A stretch of DNA of 64,000 nt, taken from contig NZ_VTUZ01000006.1 of the NCBI RefSeq assembly GCF_008369935.1, positions 62,001 through 126,000 of the forward strand, read 5' to 3'. The stretch is from Paraburkholderia panacisoli. Its GTDB lineage: Bacteria; Pseudomonadota; Gammaproteobacteria; Burkholderiales; Burkholderiaceae. Numbering within the stretch: position 1 is the stretch's first letter; each line of letters opens with the position of its first letter. The notes beneath the pieces are model-generated. The model worked only from the letters and a program-made list of their open reading frames with translations. It was not told the origin of the DNA and did no database searches. Position numbers and translations under genes: made by a program. This document shows, piece by piece, positions 8,765 through 18,549 of this stretch.

Positions 8765-10756
8765 TTACGAGAAGATGCCGAGCAACGTCTGGAACAGGGT
8801 CTGAGCGGTCTGGATGACCTTGCTGTTGGCCTGATAGAGCTGCTGATACTGAAGCAGGTTGGCTGCTTCCTCATTGAGATTGACGCCGGAAACGGACTGC
8901 TGCGCGCTCGTGATCTGCGTGACGAGCGCGCTTTGCGCGGTGCTCGACGTCTGGACCTGGGTCGCCTGGTTGCCGATCTGGTTCACGTAAGTCGCGTACG
9001 CGGTCGTCAACGTCGACGTGCCGCCCGACAACACCTGTGCCGTGGTCAGGTTCGACAGCAGTTGCGCATTGCGCCCGTCGTTGGTCGCGCCGGTGTTCGG
9101 TCCGATCGAGAACGTGTCGCCGTCAGAAGGCGTGCCGCTGATCGTGACCGTCACGCCGTTCATGCTGCCGGCGCTGGTCGAATTGGCCGGGTTGTTGATC
9201 GTCAGCGTCGCGCCCGAGCTGGGCGAGTACGGCACGGGGGTGGTCGCCGAGGTGATCGTGACCGAGGTCGGCGGCGTGCCGGCCACCGTCACCACCGAAT
9301 TCAGCGGGAAACCAGTCAGGCCCGTGCCGGCGGTATAGGTAATCGTCGACGCCGTGGTCGGCGCGCTGTAGCCGGCCGCCACCGTGCCCTGCGTGATCGT
9401 CGCGCTGCCGGTATTCGATGCGCTGGCCGAAGCCAGCACCGGCGACGCGGCCGCGATCGCCGACGGCGACGTGGTGGTCAACGCGAAGCCGTTCAGCGCG
9501 CCGCGCGTCGGCTGGACCGAAAACGAGTCGCCCGGGTTCATCGTGCCGGTGGCCGAGAATTGCAGGCCGCCGATCGGATTGGTGAGGCTCGTGGCCGAGC
9601 CCACGATGCTCCCCGTCGAATTGTCGGTCAGCGTGTACGCGGTGCCGTTGTACGACAGCGTGTAGTCGCCGGTGGTCGGTTGCGTTGCGTCGGAAAACGA
9701 CGCGCTCAGCGATGCATTGCCCGTGTTCTGCGCGTTCGCGTACACGGTCGGCGAGCCGACCGTGAACAGCGCGCCGCCCGCGGTGCCGTTCAGCGTGATA
9801 CCGAGTTCGTTCTGCGCGTTCACTTGCGCGGCGAAGCTGGTGGCGATGGCGCCGAGTTGCGCTTCCGCCGGGTCGAGCGTCTGCGAACGGAATTGCAGCA
9901 GGCCGCCGAGCGTGCCGCCGGACACGCTGGTGTCGGACAGCGTTTGTGGCGTCGGGGTCGGCTTCACGCCGGCCTGGCCGAGATACTGGACCGACAGTTC
10001 GCTCGGATCGGTAGACGAGGTCGCCGTGCCGAGATTGAAGCTGTTGCCGGCCGACACGAGCGGCTGGCCGTTGGCCATGAACACGCTGTAGCCGCCGTTG
10101 CTCTGCACCACCGACACGCCGACCAGTTGCGACAGGTTCGCGACCGCTTCGTCGCGCTGGTCGAGCAGCTGGTTCGGCGTCTGGCCCTGGGCGCTGGCCG
10201 CGGTGATCTGCGTGTTCAGCGACGCGATCTGCGCGGTGTAGGTATTGATGTTCGTGACCGCATCGCTCAGTTGCGTGTTGACGCTCGCGCGCAACTGGTC
10301 GTACTGCTCGCCGGCCGCGTTGATCTGGTTCGCGAGGGTCTGCGCGTCGCTGATCGCGGTCTGGCGCGTTGAGACGCTGGACGCGTCGTTGGCCACGTTC
10401 TGCAGGCCCGTGAAATAACCGGTGATGGCGCTCGCGATCCCCGTGGTCGGGCTGCCGACCAGGTTGTTCAGCTGCGTGATCATCGTGTTGTAGGCGGACA
10501 GCGCGCTGCTCGACGATTGAGCGTTGTTCAGCTGGGTCGACAGATACTGGCTGTACTGGCGCTGCACGGTGGTCGTGGACACGCCCATCGGCAGATAGCC
10601 CGAGACCGTGTAGCTGCCGCCGGTTTCCGAATAGACAGGCGTCTCGATCGAATAACCGGGTGTCGACGCGTTGCTGATGTTCTCACCGGTGGTCGTCAAA
10701 CCCCACTGGGCTGCATTGAGTCCGCTGAGACCGATGTTTAAGAGATTGCTGGACAT
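8765..10756 (-). CDS. flgK: Flagellar hook-associated protein FlgK (HAP1)
   Basis: 663 aa. FlgK is the first junction protein between hook and filament. The N-terminus has the rod/hook signature (LNIGLSGLNAAQWGLTTTGE followed by NISNASTPGYS) and the C-terminus the matching helix LLQYQQLYQANSKVIQTAQT. The middle 200 residues are a variable Ala/Thr/Ser domain with repeated stretches. Starts at ATG 10756. A sigma-28-like promoter sits about 60 bases upstream, consistent with late expression separate from the flgB operon. Confidence 0.95.
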   Translation of the reverse strand: MSSNLLNIGLSGLNAAQWGLTTTGENISNASTPGYSIETPVYSETGGSYTVSGYLPMGVSTTTVQRQYSQYLSTQLNNAQSSSSALSAYNTMITQLNNLVGSPTTGIASAITGYFTGLQNVANDASSVSTRQTAISDAQTLANQINAAGEQYDQLRASVNTQLSDAVTNINTYTAQIASLNTQITAASAQGQTPNQLLDQRDEAVANLSQLVGVSVVQSNGGYSVFMANGQPLVSAGNSFNLGTATSSTDPSELSVQYLGQAGVKPTPTPQTLSDTSVSGGTLGGLLQFRSQTLDPAEAQLGAIATSFAAQVNAQNELGITLNGTAGGALFTVGSPTVYANAQNTGNASLSASFSDATQPTTGDYTLSYNGTAYTLTDNSTGSIVGSATSLTNPIGGLQFSATGTMNPGDSFSVQPTRGALNGFALTTTSPSAIAAASPVLASASASNTGSATITQGTVAAGYSAPTTASTITYTAGTGLTGFPLNSVVTVAGTPPTSVTITSATTPVPYSPSSGATLTINNPANSTSAGSMNGVTVTISGTPSDGDTFSIGPNTGATNDGRNAQLLSNLTTAQVLSGGTSTLTTAYATYVNQIGNQATQVQTSSTAQSALVTQITSAQQSVSGVNLNEEAANLLQYQQLYQANSKVIQTAQTLFQTLLGIFS

Positions 10757-11059
10757 GCGTCATCCTGAAGGGCGACACCGCAGACATGCCGCCACGTTAC
10801 TTGAACATCCTGTTTATCGGCCCGCGGCAAGAAAAATTGAGGGCCATTCCGTGCATGTGCGACGTTTGTTGCAACGTTTGCGAGGCGAGCCGCGCAAGCT
10901 CGCTGCGCACGCGTCCTGTGCTCGCCTTGCTGTATCAGGTGGCCCGGGCGGGCCTGTCCATCACGCGGGCGAACCGCCGTTGAGCCGGCGGCATCACCAC
11001 GTTCGTCAAGCGAAGCGAAGCGCGGTCGACAGCTTGCGCCCCGCCCATCCAGCATCCCG
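10757..11059. other. Gene-free stretch between flgK and the ycgR-like gene
   Basis: 303 bases. Apart from the flgK promoter at 10814-10840 I see no gene, terminator or repeat. A minus-strand frame across it has no recognisable protein and biased composition, so it is not called. Confidence 0.5.
10814..10840 (-). promoter_or_regulatory. Sigma-28 (FliA)-like promoter for flgKL
   Basis: On the minus strand TCAATTTT (-35, 10833-10840) and GCCGATAA (-10, 10814-10821) are separated by exactly 11 bases. The -10 matches the enteric FliA consensus fully; the -35 matches 5 of 8. The element lies 58 bases from the flgK start codon. Confidence 0.75.
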
Positions 11060-11833
11060 TCAACGCACCAGCGACCGGCGCTTCATCTCGAGCTGCGTGA
11101 TCAGCCGTTGCAGCGTGTTTTCAGCGCTGCCCGGCAGCGTCATGAAACGGAAGCCGAGCTGATAGCGCTGCGTGCCGTTGGGCAGCGACGTCGAGCGGTG
11201 CGACACGAGTTGCAGATCGAGCGAGAGCCGGCCGAGCGAGCCGAACGACAGCTCGCAATCCATCAGCCGCGTGCCCATCGGCAATTCGGCCACGCGTTCG
11301 TCGGTGGTGCGCATGCCGACTCCGCCGAGCGACAGGTCGTGCAATTCGAAGCGGAATGGGTCGCCTTGGGGCAGCCGGCCGCTGCACACGTACGGATCGA
11401 GAATCGGCGCGTTGACGCGAAAATACTCGCGGCGCTGCACGTAAAACAGCACCTCGGGGAAGTCGGACTCGAACGCGGGCAATCCTTCGAAACGGGTCTC
11501 GCGCGGCGTCCTGGTGGCGAACTCGACGCGCACGCCGTCCGGCGCGGCGTGGAACTGGCAGCGCGGCGCGGCCAGCAGGCCTTGGTTCTGCTCGGCCAGC
11601 GCGCCCCAATCGAAAGTGAAGGTGCGCTCGCGCACGTCGACGTCGAGCAGACGCGTCACGAGCTGTCCGCCCGCGAATTCGACGGTGAGGAAATCGCCGC
11701 GGTTGACGAGATTACGCAACTGGACCCCGATCTCCAACGGATTGCGACGGCCGAAATCGGGCGCGCTTTCGTCTTGCGGGGCGTGCGGCTGACCGTGCGT
11801 GTCGGTGTGGCCGTTCGACTGGTTCATATCCAT
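11060..11833 (-). CDS. ycgR: YcgR-type flagellar brake protein (PilZ domain)
   Basis: 257 aa. YcgR proteins bind cyclic-di-GMP through PilZ and slow the motor. The N-terminal YcgR domain covers about 30-130. The PilZ c-di-GMP motifs are present: RREYFRV (134-140) and DLSLGG (166-171), matching RxxxR and [D/N]xSxxG. A sigma-28-like promoter precedes it, as for enterobacterial ycgR. It lies between flgJ and flgK, on the same strand. The first Met is used; a second Met two codons on is possible. Confidence 0.9.
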   Translation of the reverse strand: MDMNQSNGHTDTHGQPHAPQDESAPDFGRRNPLEIGVQLRNLVNRGDFLTVEFAGGQLVTRLLDVDVRERTFTFDWGALAEQNQGLLAAPRCQFHAAPDGVRVEFATRTPRETRFEGLPAFESDFPEVLFYVQRREYFRVNAPILDPYVCSGRLPQGDPFRFELHDLSLGGVGMRTTDERVAELPMGTRLMDCELSFGSLGRLSLDLQLVSHRSTSLPNGTQRYQLGFRFMTLPGSAENTLQRLITQLEMKRRSLVR

Positions 11834-12219
11834 GGGCTTGCCGGTATGCTTTGTTCTTGCGGGCGCGTGCCTGGGCTCTGGCTGGGCTTTCGTGAAGCCT
11901 TCGTCGAAGCCGCGACACGTGCATTCAACCGGACGTTACGTCGCTTTCCGGTATCGGGTCTAACTCTTTAGCGGCAGCATCCAGGCAAAATTTAGGGGCT
12001 CGGAATGAAATATTTGCCGCAAACGTTAAAACCCGATCTGCCCTGTCGCGGGTGGACCAGACGCCCGTGGGCGGCTGGCCTCTTCCGTCTTGTCATGCAC
12101 CTCGCCCCGTCGCATGCGTGGTTTTGAACCGGGTCGATCAGCTTGCGCCGAATCCGGTCCGGCTGCCTCGCACTGCTGCCGGATTACTGCTGTCCCTTCA
12201 CTGCTTTGTTAACGGCAGG
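11834..12219. other. Gene-free stretch between flgJ and ycgR
   Basis: 386 bases containing the sigma-28-like site at 11968-11994. The rest has no convincing gene; short frames here are GC-driven. The gap separates the flgBCDEFGHIJ run from ycgR. Confidence 0.5.
11968..11994 (-). promoter_or_regulatory. Sigma-28 (FliA)-like promoter for the ycgR-like gene
   Basis: Minus strand TAAATTTT (11987-11994), an 11-base spacer, then GCCGCTAA (11968-11975). This is 7 of 8 at both boxes against TAAAGTTT/GCCGATAA. It is about 135 bases from the start codon. Confidence 0.72.
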
Positions 12220-13209
12220 TCAGCCCATCTTCTGCATGATCGACATCAGTTTCCTCGCGTAGTGCGGGTCAGTGGCATAACCCGCGCGCTGCATGCCGTT
12301 GGCAAAGCCGTTCACGTCGTGCGACGAATTGATCACCTGCGCGTAGCGCGGATTGCCCTTGAGCAGGCTCGCGTAGTCGGTCATCGCTTCCTGATACGAA
12401 TCGTACGCACGGAATTTCTCGACCGTGCGCTGCGGCTTGCCGTTCACATACTCGGTCGTGACGGTCGACACGGTCTTGCCAGTCCAATCCTTCGTGGCCT
12501 TGATGCCGAACACGTTGTGGCTGGTCGAGCCGTCCGCCTTCCTGATCTCGCTCTTGCCCCAACCCGATTCGAGCGCGGCCTGGCCGATGATGAAGCGCGC
12601 CGGAATGCCGGTCGCTGCGCTCGCGGCCTGGGCGGGCGCAGCGAGCTTGTCGACGAATGCATCGACCTTCGGCGAGCTGCCGTCGCCGCGTAGCGGTGGC
12701 GTCAACGCGCTATTCGCCGAGTAGCCCTTGCCCATCGCCAGCTGGCCGTTGGCCTGCGCGTTGCCGTAGGCCTTCGCGAGCGCGTTGAGCGCGGCCGTCT
12801 GGCCCTCGTCGCCGCCGCTGCCGCCGCCCAGTGCGTTCGCCATGCCGGCGAGGCCGCCCGCGCCACCCGCGCCGTTGCTCACCTGCATGCCCTGATTGCG
12901 CATCAGCTGCTTGAGCATCGCGTCGGCCACGCCGATGCCCTTCTTCGACAACTGCTGCGACATCTGCTGATCCATCATCGACGTGAAGGTGGCGCTGTCG
13001 TGCGAATCGAACGGACCGTCCTGCGGCGTCGCGTCCCGCATGCTCTTCAACATCATCTGCGTGAACACGGCGTCGAACTGCTGCGCGGCCATCTTCATGC
13101 CGGCTTGCGGCGAAGCCTTGGCCTGCGCGCTCAGACTGGCGAACCCCTGCACGTCGAGCGCGAACCGCTGGGTCAGGTCGTTTGCGGTATTGGTCGTATC
13201 CGAATTCAT
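12220..13209 (-). CDS. flgJ: Rod assembly protein and peptidoglycan hydrolase FlgJ
   Basis: 329 aa, a two-domain FlgJ. The N-terminal half (about 25-110) is the rod-capping domain, with QFDAVFTQMMLKSMRDATP. A Gly/Ala linker follows. The C-terminal half (about 180-329) is a GH73 glucosaminidase that opens the cell wall for the rod; ALESGWGKSEIRK holds the catalytic Glu214, and HNVFGIKATKDWTG follows. It follows flgI by 12 bases and ends the flgB-J run. Confidence 0.95.
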   Translation of the reverse strand: MNSDTTNTANDLTQRFALDVQGFASLSAQAKASPQAGMKMAAQQFDAVFTQMMLKSMRDATPQDGPFDSHDSATFTSMMDQQMSQQLSKKGIGVADAMLKQLMRNQGMQVSNGAGGAGGLAGMANALGGGSGGDEGQTAALNALAKAYGNAQANGQLAMGKGYSANSALTPPLRGDGSSPKVDAFVDKLAAPAQAASAATGIPARFIIGQAALESGWGKSEIRKADGSTSHNVFGIKATKDWTGKTVSTVTTEYVNGKPQRTVEKFRAYDSYQEAMTDYASLLKGNPRYAQVINSSHDVNGFANGMQRAGYATDPHYARKLMSIMQKMG

Positions 13210-13221
13210 CTGGTTTCTTCC

Positions 13222-14442
13222 TTAGATGATTTCCAGGTCGGCGCGCAAAGCGCCCGCCGCCTTCATGGCCTGCAGGATCGACATCAGATCCGCCGGCGTC
13301 GCGCCCAGTGCGTTGAGCGCCTTCACCACTTCGGCGAGGTTGGCGCCGGCATTCACCAGCTTCAGCGCGCCGTTGTCCTGCTTCATCTGAATCTGCGACT
13401 GCTGCGCGACCACGGTCTGGCCGTTCGAGAACGCGCCCGGCTGGCTCACAACCGGCTGCGTATTGATCACCACCGACAGATTGCCGTGCGCAACCGCGCA
13501 GTTCTGCAGCGTGACCATCTGGTTCATCACGATCGAGCCGGTGCGCGCGTTCAGGATCACCTTCGCGGCGGCCTGCGCCGGCCTGACGTCGAGGTTCTGC
13601 AATTGCGCCATGAACGAGACCTGCTGCTGCGGATCCGCCGGGGCGCGCAACTGGATGGTGCGGCCGTCGAGCGCCGTGGCGGTACCGCTGCCGAACGCAT
13701 TGTTGACCGCCGCGACGACGCGCTGCGTGGTGTCGTAGTCCATGTCGTTCAGGTCGAGCTGCATGGTGCCAGCTTGAGACACCGAGGTCGGCACCGCACG
13801 TTCGACGATCGCGCCGCCTGCGATGCGGCCGGCGGCCAGCGTGTTGACCTGCACCCGGCTGCCGTTGGCGCTCGCGCCGGCGCCGCCGACTGCGAGGTTG
13901 CCCTGGCCGAGCGCGTACACCTGACCGTCGGCGCCCTTGAGCGGCGTGAGCAGTAGCGTGCCGCCGCGCAGGCTCTTCGCATTGCCGAGCGACGAGACTG
14001 TCACGTCGATCGCTTCGCCGGGACGCGCGAACGGCGGCAGCACCGCCGTCACCATCACTGCGGCGACGTTCTTCAACTGGATGTTCGACAGCGACGACTG
14101 CGAGTTGCTCGACCCCGCCGCCTGGTTATTGATCGAGATGCCGAGGTTCGCCAGCATGTTGGCGAGCGTCTGCGTGGTGAACGGCGTCTGGGTGGTCTGG
14201 TCGCCCGTGCCGTCGAGGCCGACCACGAGGCCGTAGCCGATCAGCGGGTTGTCGCGCACGCCCTGGATCTGGGCGAGGTCTTTCAGCCGTTCGGCATGCG
14301 CGGGCGTGGCGGCCGGCAGCGCCGCGCAGGCGAGCGCGATGAACGCGAGCGCGCGGCCGGCACGCGAGGCCGTAGCGAATGCAGCAGCAAAACCAGCGGT
14401 GAGGACGGCGCCGGCCGCGCGGCGCGGGGAAACGGTACGCAT
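13222..14442 (-). CDS. flgI: Flagellar P-ring protein FlgI
   Basis: 406 aa, periplasmic P-ring subunit around the rod. I chose ATG 14442: the longer frame would run 14 codons into flgH, and 14442 begins two bases after its stop. A long signal peptide (about 50 residues, ending ATPAHA) precedes the mature start [20 protein letters not shown], the family hallmark. The C-terminus ends [20 protein letters not shown], also typical. Confidence 0.95.
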   Translation of the reverse strand: MRTVSPRRAAGAVLTAGFAAAFATASRAGRALAFIALACAALPAATPAHAERLKDLAQIQGVRDNPLIGYGLVVGLDGTGDQTTQTPFTTQTLANMLANLGISINNQAAGSSNSQSSLSNIQLKNVAAVMVTAVLPPFARPGEAIDVTVSSLGNAKSLRGGTLLLTPLKGADGQVYALGQGNLAVGGAGASANGSRVQVNTLAAGRIAGGAIVERAVPTSVSQAGTMQLDLNDMDYDTTQRVVAAVNNAFGSGTATALDGRTIQLRAPADPQQQVSFMAQLQNLDVRPAQAAAKVILNARTGSIVMNQMVTLQNCAVAHGNLSVVINTQPVVSQPGAFSNGQTVVAQQSQIQMKQDNGALKLVNAGANLAEVVKALNALGATPADLMSILQAMKAAGALRADLEII

Positions 14443-14444
14443 GA

Positions 14445-15143
14445 TCACCACGGCGACACGTTGAGGAAGAAGCGTTGCAGCCAACCCATGTTCTCGGCCT
14501 CGTCGAGATAGCCCTTGGCGGAATACTCGATTTTCGCGTCGGCCACCTGGGTGGAATACACCGCGTTCAGGCTGGAGATCGTGTTCGGATTCACCACGCC
14601 GGAGAAGCGCACGAATTCGTTACCCTGGTTGATCAGCATCTGCTTTTCGCCGCTGACGATCAGGTTGCCGTTGGCCTGCACGCCGGTCACCGTGACGGTG
14701 ATCGTGCCGTTGAACGTATTCGACGCGTTGGCGCCGCCGGTGCCGGAAAACACGTTCGCGCCGTTCGCGCTCAGATTGGTCTTGGCGAACAGGCCGCCCA
14801 GAAAACCCGCGGTCGGCACGGTGAAATTCGTGCTGCCGTTGCGATTGGCATTGGCGCCCGACGACTTGGTCGCGTTGATGTTTTCGGCAATCACGATCGT
14901 GATGATGTCGCCGACATTGCGCGGCCGCTGGTCTTCGAACAGCGGCCGGCCCGCGTAGCCCGGGTTGTAGATCGAGCCCGGCGCCTGCGCTTGCGGCGGC
15001 ACCGGCGGCAGCGCCGTCATCGGCTGTTGCGTGATGGGCTGCTTGGGCACGAGGCCGCAGCCACCCAGGGCCGCGAGCAGCGTGAGCTGCGCGAGCGCCT
15101 GAGCGGTGCGCGAATGAACCGGAGTGCGAGTGAAGTACGACAT
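14445..15143 (-). CDS. flgH: Flagellar L-ring lipoprotein FlgH
   Basis: 232 aa outer-membrane ring lipoprotein. The start at ATG 15143 was chosen over the upstream frame because AAGAAGG stands at proper distance, and because this gives a normal lipoprotein signal with lipobox LGGC (Cys29). The mature part has the FlgH core [20 protein letters not shown] and the C-terminal region [20 protein letters not shown]. It lies between flgG and flgI with short gaps. Confidence 0.95.
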   Translation of the reverse strand: MSYFTRTPVHSRTAQALAQLTLLAALGGCGLVPKQPITQQPMTALPPVPPQAQAPGSIYNPGYAGRPLFEDQRPRNVGDIITIVIAENINATKSSGANANRNGSTNFTVPTAGFLGGLFAKTNLSANGANVFSGTGGANASNTFNGTITVTVTGVQANGNLIVSGEKQMLINQGNEFVRFSGVVNPNTISSLNAVYSTQVADAKIEYSAKGYLDEAENMGWLQRFFLNVSPW

Positions 15144-15172
15144 CGTGATTACCTTCTTCAGTTTCCAGCCCC

Positions 15173-15961
15173 TCAAACCTGCATCTGACTGAGGGTCTGC
15201 AGCATCTGGTCGGAGGTGGTCACGGCCTTGCTGTTGATTTCGTAGGCGCGCTGGGTCTGGATCATGTTCACCAGTTCCTGCACCACGTTCACGTTGGACG
15301 CTTCCACATAGCCCTGGTTGAGCGTGCCGGCGCCGTTCAGCCCGGGCTGCGCGATGTTCGGCGCGCCCGACGAAGCCGTCTCCGAGAACAGGTTCTCGCC
15401 CTTCGCATCCAGACCGGCCGGGTTGATGAAGGTGGCAACCTGCATCGAGCCGAGCTGCTGCGTATTAGTGGAGCCGGAAACGGTGATCGACACCACGCCG
15501 TCGCTGCCGATCGTCAGCGAAGTCGCGTTGGTCGGGATCGTGATGGCCGGAATCACCTGATAGCCACTCGACGTGACGAGCTGCCCCTGGGCGTTGGTCT
15601 GGAACGAACCGTCGCGGGTGTAGGCGGTCGTGCCGTCGGGCATCTGCACCTGGAAGAAGCCCGCGCCGTTGATCGCGACGTCCTTCGAGTTGCCGGTCTG
15701 CTGCAGGTTGCCCTGGGTGTACAGACGCTCGGTCGCGACCTGTTGCACACCGGTGCCGAGCTGAATGCCGGACGGCAGTTCGGTTTGCTGCGTCGAGTTC
15801 GCACCCGGCTGGCGGATGGTCTGATACAGCAGGTCCTCGAACACCGCGCGCGAGCCCTTGAAGCCGTTGGTGCTGACGTTCGCTAGGTTGTTCGAGATCA
15901 CGTCCATTTGCGCCTGTTGCGCATTCATGCCGGTAGCGGCGATGTAGAGCGAGCGATTCAC
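15173..15961 (-). CDS. flgG: Distal rod protein FlgG
   Basis: 262 aa, exactly the usual FlgG size. The N-terminus is [20 protein letters not shown] followed by [19 protein letters not shown], and the C-terminus has [20 protein letters not shown]. FlgG builds the distal rod through the P and L rings. It is 236 bases downstream of flgF, unusually far for this operon, with a hairpin repeat array in between. Confidence 0.97.
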   Translation of the reverse strand: MNRSLYIAATGMNAQQAQMDVISNNLANVSTNGFKGSRAVFEDLLYQTIRQPGANSTQQTELPSGIQLGTGVQQVATERLYTQGNLQQTGNSKDVAINGAGFFQVQMPDGTTAYTRDGSFQTNAQGQLVTSSGYQVIPAITIPTNATSLTIGSDGVVSITVSGSTNTQQLGSMQVATFINPAGLDAKGENLFSETASSGAPNIAQPGLNGAGTLNQGYVEASNVNVVQELVNMIQTQRAYEINSKAVTTSDQMLQTLSQMQV

Positions 15962-15975
15962 TTATCTTCTCCTGT

Positions 15976-16173
15976 GTCGACCGGAGTTAGCGCTTTAGCG
16001 CTTACTCCGGTCCCATGCAACTGCGGTCGGCCGGAGTTGGCGCTTTAGCGCTTACTCCGGTCCCATGCAACTGCGGTCGGCCGGAGTTGGCGCTTTAGCG
16101 CTTACTCCGGTCCCATGCAAACTGCGGTCGACCGGAGTTAGCGCTTCAGCGCTCACTCCCGTCCCATGCAACA
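15976..16173. repeat. Four-copy tandem 50-bp hairpin repeat between flgF and flgG
   Basis: Copies begin at 15981, 16031, 16081 and 16132. Each has a 30-bp near-palindrome with outer arms CCGGAGT and ACTCCGG and inner arms AGCGC and GCGCT, then a spacer TCCCATGCAACTGCGGTCG. Copies 1-3 are nearly identical (the third spacer has one extra A); copy 4 has diverged. The array fills the gap between flgF and flgG, inside a transcribed operon. No open frame is involved and the copy structure does not fit CRISPR, since spacers are identical. Confidence 0.93.
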
Positions 16174-16197
16174 CGGTTGCTATGCCGTGGCAACCCG

Positions 16198-16956
16198 TTA
16201 GCTAAAACTGAGCAACTGGTTAGCGGACTGATCGTTCTTATCGGCGTTTTCCAGCAGCTTGGTCTGCATCTGGAACTGGCGCGCGTTGGTGATCATCGAG
16301 ACCATCGCGCTGACCGGATTCACGTTGCTGCCTTCAAGCGACGCCGGCGCCAGCGTGACGGCCGGATCGGCGTCGGCGGGGTTGCCGTCGGCGGTGCGGA
16401 ACAAGCCGTCGTCGCCGCGCGTCATGGTTTGCGGATCCGGATTTACCAGCTTCAGCTGATCGACCGTCACCACGGCCGTCGGCGGATCGCCCGGCGTCAA
16501 CGCGGACACCGTGCCGTCCTTGCCGATCGTGATCTCCGCGCCCGGCGGCACCGATACCGGCCCGCCGTTGCCGAGCACCACCTGATTGGTGGCGTTCACC
16601 AGCTGGCCGTTCTCGTCGACGTGCAGATTGCCGGCACGCGTGTAAGCCTCGTTGCCGTCGGCGGTCTGCACCGACAGCCAGCCCGGACCCTGGATCGCCA
16701 CGTCGAGCGGGTTGCCCGTCTGCTGGATCGGCCCCGGCGTGTAGTCGGCGCCCGGCGTCGACGACAGCACGAAGGTGCGGGTAGTGTTGTCGTTGATCGA
16801 GCTGCCGTCGCCGAACGACATCGGCACGGCACGGTAAGTCTCGAGCTGCGCGCGAAAGCCGGTGGTCGATGCGTTCGCGAGGTTGTTCGCGACGATCGCC
16901 TGCTGTTCGAGCGCCTGGGCGCTGCCCGACATCGCGGTGTAGATCAGCCGATCCAT
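16198..16956 (-). CDS. flgF: Proximal rod protein FlgF
   Basis: 252 aa from ATG 16956. It starts MDRLIYTAMSGSAQALEQQA and then has IVANNLANASTTGFRAQLET, the rod-protein signature. The C-terminus has NPVSAMVSMITNARQFQMQT. FlgF is a minor rod subunit between FlgC and FlgG. It begins 17 bases after flgE. An upstream extension of the frame overlaps flgE and is not used. Confidence 0.95.
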   Translation of the reverse strand: MDRLIYTAMSGSAQALEQQAIVANNLANASTTGFRAQLETYRAVPMSFGDGSSINDNTTRTFVLSSTPGADYTPGPIQQTGNPLDVAIQGPGWLSVQTADGNEAYTRAGNLHVDENGQLVNATNQVVLGNGGPVSVPPGAEITIGKDGTVSALTPGDPPTAVVTVDQLKLVNPDPQTMTRGDDGLFRTADGNPADADPAVTLAPASLEGSNVNPVSAMVSMITNARQFQMQTKLLENADKNDQSANQLLSFS

Positions 16957-16973
16957 GGTGGGGTCCCGGTCGC

Positions 16974-18506
16974 TTACAGGTTGATCAGGGTTTGGTCGAC
17001 GGTCTGCTGGGTCTTGATCGTCTGCGCGTTCGCCTGATAGTTGCGTTGCGCGGTGATCAGGTTCACCAGTTCGCTCGTCAGATCGACGTTCGAGTTTTCC
17101 ACCGCGCCGCCTTGCAGCACGCCGTGGTTGGTCGAGCCCGGCGTGGAGATCTGCGCGACGCCCGACGCCGAAGTCGCGCCATACTCGTTGTTGCCGAGAT
17201 CGACGAGGCCGTTCTGGTTCGAGAAGTTCGCCAGCACGATCTGTCCGAGCGCCGAGGTCTGGCCGTTCGAGTAGTTGCCGGTCAGCGTGCCGTCGCTCGC
17301 GACCGTGAAGCCGGTCAGCGTGCCCGCCGCGAAGCCGTCGGGCTGCAGGGTGTTCACGCCGTCCTTGCCGCCGTATTGCGTGGTGCCGGCAATGTTCAGC
17401 GTGAGGTTCTGCGGCGTCGACGAACCGTCGGTGGTCGGGATCGAGACGTTGAACATGTACGGCGTGGTGGTGGCGACGAACGTGGGGGGCGTCGTGGCCG
17501 GAACAACAGCCTGGCTCGTGCCGGTCAGCGTGCCCGACGAGTTGAAGCTCGCCTGGCCGACCAGCGTCGCCGTGCCTGTCGACACGCCCGCGTAGACGTC
17601 CCACGTGCCGGCCCCGGTCTTCGCGAAGTACATGTTGACCTGCTGCGAGCCGCCGAGCGAGTCGTAGACCGTCGTGCTGGTCGAGTAGTTATACGTCGAC
17701 GAGCTGTTCTGGTTGAACGCGGTCGGCGTCGGCGCGATGGTGTAGCTGTCGTTCGCCGCCGGCGTGCCGGTGGCGAACGTCACGGTCTGGCCGTTGCCGA
17801 GCGGGATCGCCGTGCCTGCGGTGTAGGTGCCCGTAGTGGAGGTGTTGAGCGTGGTGTCCGTGACCGTGTAACCACCCGTGCCGTCGAAGGTGATCGTGTA
17901 GCCGTCGGCGTTCGTGCCCGAGGCGGCGTTGGTGATCGACACAGTGGGCGTGCTCTGCGAACCGGTGATCGTGCCGGGCGTCACCGTCGGCGTGCCCAAC
18001 ATCAGGTCGTCCTGCGCGTTCAGGTTCAGGCCGGCGGCGATCGTGGTGGTCGGCGACGGCGCGATGTTCGCGGTCGGCACCTGCAGCGGCACGGTCTGGG
18101 CGCTGTTAATGATGCCGCCGTTGCTCGCCGCATAGCCCATCAGCTGCAGGCCCTGTGCGTTGGTGATGTAGCCGTTCTTGTCGAGCTGGAACACGCCGTT
18201 GCGCGAATAGGTCAGCGTGCCGTTGTTGTTCATCTGGTAGAAGCCGTTGCCGTTGATCGCAACGTTCAGCGCCTGGTCGGTCGTGGTGATCGTGCCTTGC
18301 GAGAACTGCTGCTGAACTTCGGAGAGCTTCGTGCCGATGCCGATCTGCTGGCTCACTGCCGTCGCCACCGAATTGGCGTACATGTCGGCGAATTGGGCCG
18401 TGCCGCTTTTGAAGCCGACCGTGTTGGCATTGGCGATGTTGTTGCCGATCACGTCGAGATCGCTCGACGACGCCGACAAACCACTCAAACCTTGTTGGTA
18501 ACCCAT
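16974..18506 (-). CDS. flgE: Flagellar hook protein FlgE
   Basis: 510 aa. The N-terminus is MGYQQGLSGLSASSSDLDVI then GNNIANANTVGFKSGTAQF, typical of hook proteins. The C-terminus has SNVDLTSELVNLITAQRNYQ. The centre is a long Thr/Gly-rich variable region, which makes it longer than enteric FlgE (about 400 aa). FlgE polymerises into the universal joint. It lies between flgD and flgF. Confidence 0.96.
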   Translation of the reverse strand: MGYQQGLSGLSASSSDLDVIGNNIANANTVGFKSGTAQFADMYANSVATAVSQQIGIGTKLSEVQQQFSQGTITTTDQALNVAINGNGFYQMNNNGTLTYSRNGVFQLDKNGYITNAQGLQLMGYAASNGGIINSAQTVPLQVPTANIAPSPTTTIAAGLNLNAQDDLMLGTPTVTPGTITGSQSTPTVSITNAASGTNADGYTITFDGTGGYTVTDTTLNTSTTGTYTAGTAIPLGNGQTVTFATGTPAANDSYTIAPTPTAFNQNSSSTYNYSTSTTVYDSLGGSQQVNMYFAKTGAGTWDVYAGVSTGTATLVGQASFNSSGTLTGTSQAVVPATTPPTFVATTTPYMFNVSIPTTDGSSTPQNLTLNIAGTTQYGGKDGVNTLQPDGFAAGTLTGFTVASDGTLTGNYSNGQTSALGQIVLANFSNQNGLVDLGNNEYGATSASGVAQISTPGSTNHGVLQGGAVENSNVDLTSELVNLITAQRNYQANAQTIKTQQTVDQTLINL

Positions 18507-18549
18507 GACGTGCTCCGTATCTGGATAGTCGTAATCGAATTGATCTGAA

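Noticed and set aside
10738..11055. Minus-strand frame upstream of flgK
   Set aside because: It overlaps the flgK start and promoter and shows no domain or start signal.
15976..16173. Possible CRISPR array
   Set aside because: The units are 50 bp with identical spacers, so it is a simple tandem repeat.
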